A stretch of 60,746 nt of DNA, from the NCBI GenBank assembly GCA_045658525.1, contig JAZOVD010000041.1, positions 1 through 60,746 on the forward strand, in the 5' to 3' direction. This DNA is from SIG673 sp045658525 (GTDB lineage Bacteria > Bacillota > Clostridia > Oscillospirales > CAG-272). A program made the position numbers and the translations under genes. Positions 33,282 to 40,777 of this stretch are shown piece by piece; within the stretch, counting starts at the first letter, position 1, and each line of letters opens with the position of its first letter. The notes under the pieces were generated by a model, which saw nothing but the letters and a program-made list of their open reading frames with translations, was not told the DNA's origin and searched no databases.

Positions 33282-33836
33282 ATGGTAGATCTTATAGCTC
33301 TTGAAAAGGCTTTTTTATCTGCTCATATAAAGGTCGGCGGCGTTGGCGCCGACTTTACTATGGGTAACGGTCACGATACCGCGTTCCTGTCAAAGGCGGT
33401 CGGTGAAAACGGCAGGGTATATGCCTTTGATATACAGGAAAAGGCGCTCGAAAGCACCCGTAAAACGTTATCTGAGGAAAATTGTCCCGATAACTGTACT
33501 CTTATATGTGATTCCCATTCAAATCTGCTTCAATATATAAAAGAGCCTATATGCGTGGGAGTTTTCAATCTCGGTTATCTTCCGGGCGGAAATAACAAGG
33601 CTCTTACCACTATGCGTGCGACTACCAGAAAGGCGGTAGAGGACGCTATATCAATCCTCGATAATGACGGTATAGTCCTTATAGCGGTCTATCCGGGTCA
33701 CGAGGAGGGCAGACTTGAAGGCGAGATGCTTGACGAGTTTCTTCGCGGATATGACAGAAAAAAGATCTGCGTTTCAAGATTTCAGATAGTTAATTCTCCC
33801 ACGTCTCCGTTCTTTTTTGCCGTTGAAAGTAAATAA
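33282..33836 (+). CDS. MnmM/YtqB-like rRNA/tRNA methyltransferase
   Basis: This 184-residue Rossmann methyltransferase has GGVGADFTMGNGHDTAFL (SAM-binding region), VYAFDIQ, and the family pattern FNLGYLPGGNNKALTT, typical of PF06962 (YtqB). Characterised members (MnmM) methylate nm5s2U34 of tRNA; that role is inferred here. The TMGNGHDT motif corresponds to the ATxGNGxDT of the family. It starts 12 bp behind the YccF gene and is followed by a bidirectional terminator. Confidence 0.88.
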   Translation: MVDLIALEKAFLSAHIKVGGVGADFTMGNGHDTAFLSKAVGENGRVYAFDIQEKALESTRKTLSEENCPDNCTLICDSHSNLLQYIKEPICVGVFNLGYLPGGNNKALTTMRATTRKAVEDAISILDNDGIVLIAVYPGHEEGRLEGEMLDEFLRGYDRKKICVSRFQIVNSPTSPFFFAVESK

Positions 33837-33838
33837 AA

Positions 33839-33872
33839 ACGACTGAGCCAAGATCTGGCTCAGTCATTTTTG
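33839..33872. terminator. Bidirectional terminator between convergent genes
   Basis: AAAACGACTGAGCCA-AGATC-TGGCTCAGTCATTTTTG is a 10-bp stem (GACTGAGCCA...TGGCTCAGTC) with A/T-tracts on both sides, between the YtqB-like gene and the convergent acyltransferase-like gene. Confidence 0.9.
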
Positions 33873-33873
33873 T

Positions 33874-34731
33874 TTAATTCAATTTTATTCCTCTGCCGCG
33901 GCCGAGCTTACCGCCATTTCTTATATGCGCGATATAAGCTCTACGTATAAAGCTGTCTGTGGGTAATTTATCAAGGTCTTTTTCTTCCGTATCAAACAGC
34001 CTCCAAAGGTCAACGCCATCGTTTTCCGATGACTCGAATATGTCGTATTCCGACATAAAGCGGTAAACGTTCGATTTTGGGGAAAGGATCTGAAGGTTTC
34101 CGGGGTAGAGAAGCCAAGAGTTGCAAACGAAATACGGATTTTCCACCTCGTTTTTGAATAACTCCCTTGCGCGTGCGTATGAGGCGTCACAGCTTGCTTT
34201 GTCGAGAGGGGTCTCGGTTCTCGGGATGTGGACGTTTATTACTTTCGTGTCGGGTGATAAAGTTATGCCGTTTCCGTTATAATCACAGCCGAGCTTTATT
34301 ACCTCAAACTGCAATCTACCGAGGGCGAAGCGCGTAAGATTAAAGAATCCAACAAACCACGAAGCGACAAAAGAGCCGCGTATGCCTTTTACGAGCTTAC
34401 ATTCAGTAAGCTTGTATTTTAAATCGAGCATGCTGTTGAAAAATATATCGTCACTTATTCCGCGCTCGGCGTAAAGCTCCTTCAAACGCCTTGAAAGACA
34501 GATAAACACGATCAGCTTTACCGTATATTCGTGAACACCGCAAGCTTTTGAGATCTCCTCGGAAAGCTCTAATATCTTCTTGTAATCCGTTTTTTGAGGA
34601 TCATTGTAGGCTTTTATGATAGTATCTAATGTAGATGAAGTTGCGATCCTGTCATATTCTGCAAGAAGAAATTCCGCGTCCTGCTTTTCGTAATCGAAAC
34701 GTTCAAAGAAATCAATAAGATAGCCTTTCAT
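33874..34731 (-). CDS. Acyltransferase-like protein (DUF5596 / GNAT-like)
   Basis: This 285-residue soluble protein has the DUF5596-type layout: helical N-terminal domain, then a GNAT-like C-terminal domain with LTRFALGRLQFEV, VINVHIPRTETPLDK, and CNSWLLYPGNLQIL. I recognise these motifs from clostridial proteins annotated as acyltransferase-domain proteins; neither substrate nor activity is known. ATG 34731 (GAAAGG upstream) is used. It lies downstream of a 389-residue membrane protein with a terminator-like hairpin between. Confidence 0.75.
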   Translation of the reverse strand: MKGYLIDFFERFDYEKQDAEFLLAEYDRIATSSTLDTIIKAYNDPQKTDYKKILELSEEISKACGVHEYTVKLIVFICLSRRLKELYAERGISDDIFFNSMLDLKYKLTECKLVKGIRGSFVASWFVGFFNLTRFALGRLQFEVIKLGCDYNGNGITLSPDTKVINVHIPRTETPLDKASCDASYARARELFKNEVENPYFVCNSWLLYPGNLQILSPKSNVYRFMSEYDIFESSENDGVDLWRLFDTEEKDLDKLPTDSFIRRAYIAHIRNGGKLGRGRGIKLN

Positions 34732-34756
34732 TTTTCGAAAAATCCTTTCTTGAATA

Positions 34757-34789
34757 TAAAACGGGGTCTGCTCATACAGCTGACCCCGT
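34757..34789 (-). terminator. Hairpin terminator behind the 389-residue protein
   Basis: On the minus strand ACGGGGTC...GACCCCGT is followed by TTTT. It may also act as partial attenuator for the acyltransferase-like gene behind it. Confidence 0.75.
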
Positions 34790-34804
34790 TCGTCTGATCG
34801 GTTA

Positions 34805-35974
34805 TTATTTCTTTTTGGGATTGAAGTTGAAAACTTCCTTTTCGACGGGAGTTGCGCTGACTGGAAGTGCTTCCACATCATCGTCATCATCCTCGACTGC
34901 CGCACTCTGGGGTGCTACTACCTCGTCCTCATCGTCGTCATCGTCGTTTGCAGATGCCGCGCGGGTTACCGCGAGGAAGCCGCCTATCTTTATGTAACCT
35001 TTAAGATAAAGCGTATCGAAATCCTCGAAAGGAATAGCGCTGTTTGCGTTTGCTACGCTTACGTTGTACTCGGGAGCCTCGGTCTGTACGCCTTCAAGAA
35101 GCTGAGCTATAAGCTCCATTGCGTACTTCATCTTTCTGTTTCCGTTTATGCGGTAAGCGAACGGAACAGCCTTATATCTTGATACCTTGGAAACGTCCTC
35201 GCCTATGTACTTAGTTCCTTCCATAGTTTTAGGATCGATAGGGAAGTAAACAACGAGATTTTTTCCGCGTATCTTCATTTTAGCTATCTGCTTTTTGCCA
35301 ACGAAATAGCTGTCGTAGTTCCAGCTTACGTTGGATCTGACCTTAGCGTAAGCCAAAAGCATACGGCGCAGGGTCATATAACGGTATTTGACAACGTTAT
35401 CCGACTGGATAAGGCGTCCGAGGAAGCTCCATTTGTATCTGATGATCATTCCCTCGGGCGGTACGGGTATGCCTTTTTCATCGAAAGTATATGTACAACC
35501 TGTTTCGGGGTCAACGGCTTCTGTGGGAGCTACGGGGGCTTCCGTTACAGCTTCTTCGGTAGGCGCGACTTCCGCCGTCTCCGTGACCTCTTCGGCAACG
35601 CTTTCCTCTGCCGCTTCTTCTGTGACCTCAGCCTTAACCTCTTCGGCTGCCGCAGGGGTCTCGGCGACGACTTCCGCCGCGCTCTCGGACTTATCCTCTG
35701 CTACGGGAGCTTCGGTCTTCTCCTCGGACTCAGCGACCGACTCGGTCTCTGCGATAGAGGTACCCTTTTTCTTTTTGGGCTTGAATATAATAATAAGAAG
35801 GATTACTGCGACGACAATGACCGCGCCTCCTATGATCAGCTGCTCGGTGGTAAGTCCAAGCAGAGTAGAGGAGTCCTCAGAAGCAGCAAAGCTCGGTACT
35901 GCGAAAAGCACCGAAAGTACTGACATGAGGAGAGCTGAGATTGCCATAGAGAAAAAACGTCTTGTCTTTTTCAT
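34805..35974 (-). CDS. Signal/membrane-anchored protein with acidic linker, unknown conserved domain
   Basis: The 389-residue protein has a signal-peptide-like N-terminus (residues 1-30, ending in PSFAA) and a second hydrophobic segment at about 45-65. A long Glu/Ala/Val/Thr-rich linker follows (about 75-150), then a conserved-looking domain at about 170-300 with RYKWSFLGRLIQSDNVVKYRY, VSWNYDSYFVGKK and VVYFPIDPKTM. It ends with acidic runs (DDDDDDEDE and DDDDD) and a basic tail. The domain recurs in Clostridia, as far as I recall, without known function. It has a perfect-spacing promoter. Confidence 0.75.
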   Translation of the reverse strand: MKKTRRFFSMAISALLMSVLSVLFAVPSFAASEDSSTLLGLTTEQLIIGGAVIVVAVILLIIIFKPKKKKGTSIAETESVAESEEKTEAPVAEDKSESAAEVVAETPAAAEEVKAEVTEEAAEESVAEEVTETAEVAPTEEAVTEAPVAPTEAVDPETGCTYTFDEKGIPVPPEGMIIRYKWSFLGRLIQSDNVVKYRYMTLRRMLLAYAKVRSNVSWNYDSYFVGKKQIAKMKIRGKNLVVYFPIDPKTMEGTKYIGEDVSKVSRYKAVPFAYRINGNRKMKYAMELIAQLLEGVQTEAPEYNVSVANANSAIPFEDFDTLYLKGYIKIGGFLAVTRAASANDDDDDEDEVVAPQSAAVEDDDDDVEALPVSATPVEKEVFNFNPKKK

Positions 35975-36058
35975 AATGGTGACCGTTCCTTTCCTTTATT
36001 CGGCAGAATCATTAATGCCGAACACTCACTTTTCGGTATGTAAAAACACCCTAAGTAC

Positions 36059-36087
36059 ATTATATCATCACAATTTACAAAATGCAA
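36059..36087 (-). promoter_or_regulatory. Sigma-A promoter of the 389-residue protein
   Basis: On the minus strand TTGCAT (36082-36087), 17 nt, TATAAT (36059-36064), about 85 nt before the start codon. Confidence 0.75.
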
Positions 36088-36127
36088 GAGTTTTTTTAAC
36101 AAAAATTATAATTTTTTTGAAAAAATA

Positions 36128-36169
36128 AAAAACTTCGGTCGAACGAGGCTCTGAAATGACCGAAGTTTT
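36128..36169 (-). terminator. Terminator of the AbrB-family gene
   Basis: On the minus strand CAAAACTTCGGTC...GACCGAAGTTTTTTATTTTTT: a 10-bp stem followed by a T-tract, 17 nt behind the stop. Confidence 0.85.
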
Positions 36170-36185
36170 GAAAAAGGAGAAAAAA

Positions 36186-36428
36186 TTAGTCTTTTATGAG
36201 TTCTTTGATGCAATATTTGCAGACGCATTTGTCGTGGAACGTAACGGTATCGTTATCGGAACCGCAAAATACGCAGGAGGGTTCGTACTTTTTGAGAATG
36301 ACAGTGTCTCCCTCAACGAAAAACTGTATGTCATCAAGGCGTTCTACGCCCAGAGTCTTTCTAACCGGCTTGGGTATAACTATTCTTCCAAGACTGTCTA
36401 TTTTTTTGATAAAACCTGTTGATTTCAT
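36186..36428 (-). CDS. AbrB/SpoVT-family transcriptional regulator with Cys-rich C-terminus
   Basis: The 80-residue protein has the swapped-hairpin AbrB DNA-binding domain at residues 1-50 (GFIKKIDSLGRIVIPKPVRKTLG, then GDTVILKKYEP). A C-terminal tail with CVFCG and CVCKYC is probably a zinc-binding ribbon. AbrB and SpoVT proteins regulate transition-state and sporulation genes; the Cys-rich tail is common in Clostridia. AAAGGAAG precedes the ATG. It is read away from the ribosomal cluster. Confidence 0.88.
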   Translation of the reverse strand: MKSTGFIKKIDSLGRIVIPKPVRKTLGVERLDDIQFFVEGDTVILKKYEPSCVFCGSDNDTVTFHDKCVCKYCIKELIKD

Positions 36429-36582
36429 AAGAGTAATACTTCCTTTCTCAATGTGTTGAAATTGCGATCTTGCTTGGCGAGAAAATCAGAATTATATCGG
36501 TTCTTGCCGAAGCACGTAGAAGATTATACCATAAACTTATTTATAAATCAATGGCATTTGTTTGAATAAATGGTGTATTTCT

Positions 36583-36810
36583 CTTCTTTCTTGAAAGAAA
36601 GAATCAAAGAACTTTTCTCACACGCCCACTTGTTATTGAGCGTGTGAGAAAAGAATTTGTTATTTGCTTCGCAAAAAAAGGGAAATACGCAATTTCTTCA
36701 TTTATATATTGTGTTTATAAATACATAATACGTCGCTCTATGATGAAATATCAAAATTTACACGCTGGTACCCATTCAAAAGTCTTTGCCAAGCTTTCTT
36801 CAGAAAGCGA
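36583..36810 (+). repeat. Tri-hairpin repeat, copy G with tail type 1
   Basis: Hairpin 1 (36583-36603, stem TTCTTTCTT), hairpin 2 (stem CTTTTCTCACACGC, loop CCACTTGTTATTGA) and hairpin 3 (TTTGCTTCGCAAA). The tail (36736-36810) carries CTCTATGAT, TGGTACCCAT and TTTGCCAAGCTTTC, shared with copy C. It is the only copy with no gene just upstream in its orientation, because the neighbour gene diverges. Confidence 0.88.
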
Positions 36811-36908
36811 AAACTCTTCCTATTTATATATAGGGGCTGTGCGGGGGTAAAAATAATATTCCTGAAAAAATAAATTTATGAATTATTTGTAAATATTGCA
36901 AAAAGGTA

Positions 36909-36937
36909 TTGCAAAAAAAATCCGTATATGCTATAAT
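36909..36937 (+). promoter_or_regulatory. Sigma-A promoter of the S10-spc-alpha supercluster
   Basis: TTGCAA (36909-36914), 17 nt, TATAAT (36932-36937). It is the only promoter-like sequence seen in the 250 bp upstream of rpsJ. Confidence 0.8.
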
Positions 36938-36943
36938 GATAGG

Positions 36944-37175
36944 GCTTGAAGTAACGCGAACAACGGAGATTGCCCATAAAAGTTCCTTGTTATGGGGTAA
37001 CTTCGGGTTCGTAAACACCCGTTTTTCTCGAAAGAGAGAAGCGAGGAGGCCGGAGTAAACGGTCTTTTGCGGTCAAGGTGTGCTGCGCCTTCCGGCGTGG
37101 CGCAAATTTTTGCTGCCAAAGCAATGAAACACCCGAAACCGTGTGAAAAGATGACGGCTCCGAACTTAAATTAAA
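36944..37175 (+). promoter_or_regulatory. Structured leader of rpsJ with terminator-like hairpin
   Basis: The 240-nt leader contains GAAGTAAC pairing with GTAACTTC, TTCTC-GAAA-GAGAA, and at 37084-37104 TGCGCC...GGCGCA followed by AATTTTT, which resembles an intrinsic terminator. No ORF is evident. This is consistent with transcription attenuation of the operon, perhaps by a ribosomal protein. I do not recognise it as a described leader. Confidence 0.5.
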
Positions 37176-37188
37176 GGAGGAAAAACCA

Positions 37189-37497
37189 ATGGCAAGCGAA
37201 AAAATCAGAGTGAGACTCAAAAGCTACGATCACGCTCTCGTAGATGCCGCGGCCGCTAAGATAGTGGACGTTGCAAAGAGAAACGGCGCAGCAGTTTCCG
37301 GACCTATCCCGCTCCCCACCGAGAAGGAAGTGGTCACGATACTCAGAGCGGTCCATAAGTATAAGGACAGCCGTGAGCAGTTCGAGCTTAGAACTCACAA
37401 GAGACTCATCGACATTCTCAATCCCGGTCAGAAGGTCGCGGATGCACTTATGAATGTTGAGCTTCCCGCAGGTGTAGAGATCGACGTAAAGCTCTGA
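37189..37497 (+). CDS. rpsJ: 30S ribosomal protein S10
   Basis: S10 belongs to the 30S head and also acts in antitermination (NusE). The 102-residue protein starts ASEKIRVRLKSYDHALVD and has PTEKEVVTILRAVHKYKDSREQFE and HKRLIDI; the length and motifs are normal. AAAGGAGG lies 8 nt before the ATG. It is the first gene of the supercluster, behind the structured leader. Confidence 0.97.
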   Translation: MASEKIRVRLKSYDHALVDAAAAKIVDVAKRNGAAVSGPIPLPTEKEVVTILRAVHKYKDSREQFELRTHKRLIDILNPGQKVADALMNVELPAGVEIDVKL

Positions 37498-37592
37498 TCT
37501 AAGCACAGGCAAACAGACCCGATAGCGTTTTATGTCAAGTTGGCGGACAAAAGATGCGTCAACCAATAACAAAAACAGGAGGAAATCAAAAA

Positions 37593-38222
37593 ATGATCAA
37601 AGGCATTATCGGAAAGAAAATCGGAATGACACAGATTTTCGACGAGGTCGGAAACGTTATTCCCGTAACGGTCATCGAGGCAGGTCCCTGTGTGGTCGCT
37701 CAGAAGAAGACCGTTGAAACGGACGGCTACGACGCCGTTCAGCTCGGATTTATAGATACACCCGAGAAAAGAGTAAGCAAACCCGAAGCAGGTCACTTCA
37801 AGAAGAACGGTCTTACCGTGAAGCGTCACCTCAAGGAGTTCCGTCTGGATGATATATCCGGTCTTAATGTAGGCGATACCGTTGCCGCCGATATCTTTAC
37901 GGCAGGCGAAAAGGTCGATGTAACCGGAATAACAAAAGGACATGGATACACAGGTGTCGTTAAGAGATGGAATCACCACGTTCTCAGAATGACCCACGGT
38001 ACCGGTCCTATACACCGTCAGGTCGGATCTCAGGGTTCGATAGACCCCGCAAGAGTCTTCAAGAACATGAAGATGCCGGGTCAGTACGGAAACGAGCAGG
38101 TAACGATCCTTAATCTGGACGTTGTCAAGGTAGATGCGGAGAAGAACCTCATTGCGATAAAGGGCGCGGTCCCGGGCGCAAAGGGCGGCATAGTATTCAT
38201 CCGTGATAGCGTCAAAGCGTAA
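37593..38222 (+). CDS. rplC: 50S ribosomal protein L3
   Basis: L3 binds the 3' end of 23S rRNA and starts 50S assembly. The 209-residue protein starts MIKGIIGKKIGMTQIFDE and has the basic loop GPIHRQVGSQGSIDPARVFK. ATG 37593 with AGGAGG is used; an in-frame ATG 39 nt upstream is less likely. A 95-nt gap separates it from rpsJ. Confidence 0.97.
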   Translation: MIKGIIGKKIGMTQIFDEVGNVIPVTVIEAGPCVVAQKKTVETDGYDAVQLGFIDTPEKRVSKPEAGHFKKNGLTVKRHLKEFRLDDISGLNVGDTVAADIFTAGEKVDVTGITKGHGYTGVVKRWNHHVLRMTHGTGPIHRQVGSQGSIDPARVFKNMKMPGQYGNEQVTILNLDVVKVDAEKNLIAIKGAVPGAKGGIVFIRDSVKA

Positions 38223-38242
38223 GCGGAAGGAGGAGAAACACA

Positions 38243-38872
38243 ATGGCTAACATTAAAGTTGTAGATATGACCGGAAAAGAAGTCGGCTCGATAGAGCTTT
38301 CCGACAAGATTTACGGCATAGAAGAAATAAACAGTGCTGTCCTCCACGCATCTGTAAGAGCGTATCTGCTCAACCAGAGACAGGGCACACAGTCGGCTCT
38401 TACCCGTTCCGAGGTATCGGGCGGAGGAAAGAAGCCTTGGAGACAGAAGGGAACCGGACGCGCAAGACAGGGTTCCACCCGTTCGCCTCAGTGGACGCAC
38501 GGCGGAATCGTTTTCGCTCCGAAGCCGCGTGAATACAGAGTTGCGATGAACCGCAAGACCAAGAGAGTTGCTCTTTACAATGCGCTTTCTTCTAAGTTCG
38601 CGGCAAACGAGATAGTCGTAGTTAACGAGATAAAGACCGAGAGCTACAAGACCAAGACCATGGTCGAGATGCTTAACGCCATCGGCGCGGGCAAGAAGGC
38701 ACTTGTAGTACTCGATACCGTAGATCCTATGGTAATAAAGAGCTTTGCCAACATCCCCGGTGTAAAGACCGTTCAGGCAAATCAGCTCAGCGTATATGAC
38801 GTTCTCAACTGCAACACGTTCGTAATGACGCAGGCTGCATCATCCATAATTGAGGAGGTGTACGGCAAATGA
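38243..38872 (+). CDS. rplD: 50S ribosomal protein L4
   Basis: L4 lines the peptide exit tunnel and in gammaproteobacteria represses its own operon. The 209 residues include LTRSEVSGGGKKPWRQKGTGRARQGSTRSPQW (tunnel loop) and the usual C-terminal globular part. It starts 20 nt after rplC and ends with a 4-bp overlap with rplW (ATGA), so the two are translationally coupled. No Firmicutes L4 operator is known, so the leader at 36944-37175 cannot be assigned to it. Confidence 0.96.
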   Translation: MANIKVVDMTGKEVGSIELSDKIYGIEEINSAVLHASVRAYLLNQRQGTQSALTRSEVSGGGKKPWRQKGTGRARQGSTRSPQWTHGGIVFAPKPREYRVAMNRKTKRVALYNALSSKFAANEIVVVNEIKTESYKTKTMVEMLNAIGAGKKALVVLDTVDPMVIKSFANIPGVKTVQANQLSVYDVLNCNTFVMTQAASSIIEEVYGK

Positions 38873-39162
38873 AAACAGTATACGATATAATCATCAGACC
38901 GATAATCACGGAAGCGAGCATGGATATGACCGCCGACAAGAAGTACGTCTTTGAAGTAAGAAAGGACGCAACTAAGCCGGAGATCGCTGACGCAGTCGAG
39001 AAGATGTTCAAAGTTAAGGTGGCATATGTAAACACCGTATCCATGAAGAAGAAGCCGAAGCGCCTTGGCGTTCACGAGGGCTACACTTCCGCATGGAAGA
39101 AAGCAATAGTACAGCTCACAGAGGATTCTGAGACGATCGAATTCTTTGAGGGTATGAGATAA
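38869..39162 (+). CDS. rplW: 50S ribosomal protein L23
   Basis: L23 stands at the exit of the peptide tunnel and docks trigger factor and SRP. The 97-residue protein has DIIIRPIITEASM at the start and KVAYVNTVSMKKKPKRLG in the middle, with normal length. Its start overlaps the end of rplD by 4 bp. Confidence 0.96.
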   Translation: MKTVYDIIIRPIITEASMDMTADKKYVFEVRKDATKPEIADAVEKMFKVKVAYVNTVSMKKKPKRLGVHEGYTSAWKKAIVQLTEDSETIEFFEGMR

Positions 39163-39182
39163 GTTAAAGGAGGAGTAAAACA

Positions 39183-40016
39183 ATGGCAACAAAGAAGTAT
39201 AATCCTACGTCGCCTGCAAGAAGACATATGTCTGTGCCCTCCTTCGACGAGGTCACTAAGTCGGTTCCCGAGAAATCTCTCCTGACCGTACTTAAAAAGA
39301 ATGCGGGACGTAACAGCTACGGACGTATAACTGTACGTCATCAGGGCGGCGGTAACAAGAAGAAGTACAGACTTGTCGATTTCCGCCGTAACCGCGACGA
39401 TATGCCTGCTAAGGTCCTCGGTATAGAGTACGACCCCAACAGAACCGCATACATCGCGCTTATTCAGTATGAAGACGGAGTAAAGAGCTACATTCTTGCT
39501 CCTACCGGACTTACCGACGGCGATACGGTCTATACCGGAAGCGCTTCCGATATAAAGCCCGGAAACACTATGGAAATATCTGCTATTCCGGTAGGTACTT
39601 TCATCCACAACATCGAGATATATCCCGGTAAGGGCGGACAGCTCGTTCGTTCCGCGGGAGCCGCCGCTCAGCTTATGGCTAAGGAGAACGGTATGGCTCA
39701 GGTAAGACTTCCCTCCGGTGAAGTTCGCCTCATAAGACTCGATTGCAAAGCAACGATAGGTACAGTCAGCAATATCGAACACGACACAGTCAAGATCGGT
39801 AAGGCAGGTAAGAAGCGTCACATGGGTATCCGCCCGACCGTACGCGGATCTGTCATGAACCCCTGCGACCACCCGCACGGTGGTGGTGAGGGTAAATCAC
39901 CTGTCGGACGTCCTTCTCCGGTAACTCCTTGGGGCAAGCCCGCGCTTGGATACAAGACGCGTAATAAGAAGGCTAGAACCAATAAGTTCATCGTGAAGAG
40001 CCGTCACGCTAATTAA
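39183..40016 (+). CDS. rplB: 50S ribosomal protein L2
   Basis: L2 is essential for subunit joining and peptidyl transfer. The 277-residue protein begins TKKYNPTSPARRHMSVPSFD and has the conserved GGGNKKKYRLVDFRRN and, near the C-terminus, the histidine loop NPCDHPHGGGEGKSPVGR. It is full length. AAAGGAGG precedes the ATG. Confidence 0.97.
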   Translation: MATKKYNPTSPARRHMSVPSFDEVTKSVPEKSLLTVLKKNAGRNSYGRITVRHQGGGNKKKYRLVDFRRNRDDMPAKVLGIEYDPNRTAYIALIQYEDGVKSYILAPTGLTDGDTVYTGSASDIKPGNTMEISAIPVGTFIHNIEIYPGKGGQLVRSAGAAAQLMAKENGMAQVRLPSGEVRLIRLDCKATIGTVSNIEHDTVKIGKAGKKRHMGIRPTVRGSVMNPCDHPHGGGEGKSPVGRPSPVTPWGKPALGYKTRNKKARTNKFIVKSRHAN

Positions 40017-40033
40017 TTCAGGAGGACACTAAA

Positions 40034-40315
40034 ATGAGCAGAAGCTGTAAAAAAGCCCCGTTCGTTGAGGTTAAGCTCTATAACCGTATAGTAGCTATGA
40101 ACGAAGCGAACGACAAAAAGGTAATAAAGACCTGGTCCAGAGCCTCCACCATTTTCCCGGAGTTCGTTGGTCATACCATAGCGGTACATGACGGAAGAAA
40201 GCACGTTCCGGTATATGTAACAGAGGATATGGTCGGACACAAGCTCGGAGAATTCGCACCTACCCGTACCTTTAAAGGTCACGCCGGTTCCAAGACGTCT
40301 AACAACGGTAAGTAA
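40034..40315 (+). CDS. rpsS: 30S ribosomal protein S19
   Basis: S19 belongs to the 30S head near the A site. The 93-residue protein starts SRSCKKAPFVEVKLYNRI and has TWSRASTIFPEFVGHTIAVHDGRKHVPVYV, and GEFAPTRTFKGHAG. The size is normal. The 73 nt to rplV contain a short GGAGCGTTTAAACGTCCC palindrome. Confidence 0.97.
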   Translation: MSRSCKKAPFVEVKLYNRIVAMNEANDKKVIKTWSRASTIFPEFVGHTIAVHDGRKHVPVYVTEDMVGHKLGEFAPTRTFKGHAGSKTSNNGK

Positions 40316-40388
40316 TAGCCGTTGTTAAGACAAGCCGGATCAAATAAAAATACGGAGCGTTTAAACGTCCCGGAAGGAGGCACCTGAA

Positions 40389-40760
40389 ATGGAAGCTAAT
40401 AGAGAAGCAAAAGCGATACTGAAATATGCAAGAATTTCTCCTCGCAAGGTTAAGATAGTTCTCGACCTCATCAGAGGTAAGGACGCTGACATGGCGATGG
40501 CGATTCTTAAAAATACACACAAATCCGCATCGGAATACCTTATAAAGCTGCTTAAAAGCGCTGTTGCAAACGCAGAGAACAACTTTGAAATGGACGCAAG
40601 CAAGCTTTACGTATCCGAGTGCTACGTATGTCCCGGCCCGACACTCAAAAGAATGATGCCGAGAGCAAAGGGAAGCGCAAACCGCATTTTAAAGAGAACA
40701 AGCCACGTAACGATTGCCGTAAAAGAGAGAACGAGCGGCAATGCGGTTGCGGCTGAGTAA
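40389..40760 (+). CDS. rplV: 50S ribosomal protein L22
   Basis: L22 reaches into the exit tunnel, where it can affect macrolide binding. The 123-residue protein has ILKYARISPRKVKIVLDLIRGK and CPGPTLKRMMPRAKGSANRILKRTSHVT, which is the beta-hairpin loop. AGGAGG is upstream of the ATG. Length is slightly above average through a short C-terminal tail. Confidence 0.96.
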   Translation: MEANREAKAILKYARISPRKVKIVLDLIRGKDADMAMAILKNTHKSASEYLIKLLKSAVANAENNFEMDASKLYVSECYVCPGPTLKRMMPRAKGSANRILKRTSHVTIAVKERTSGNAVAAE

Positions 40761-40777
40761 AAGAGGAGGCTAAAAGA

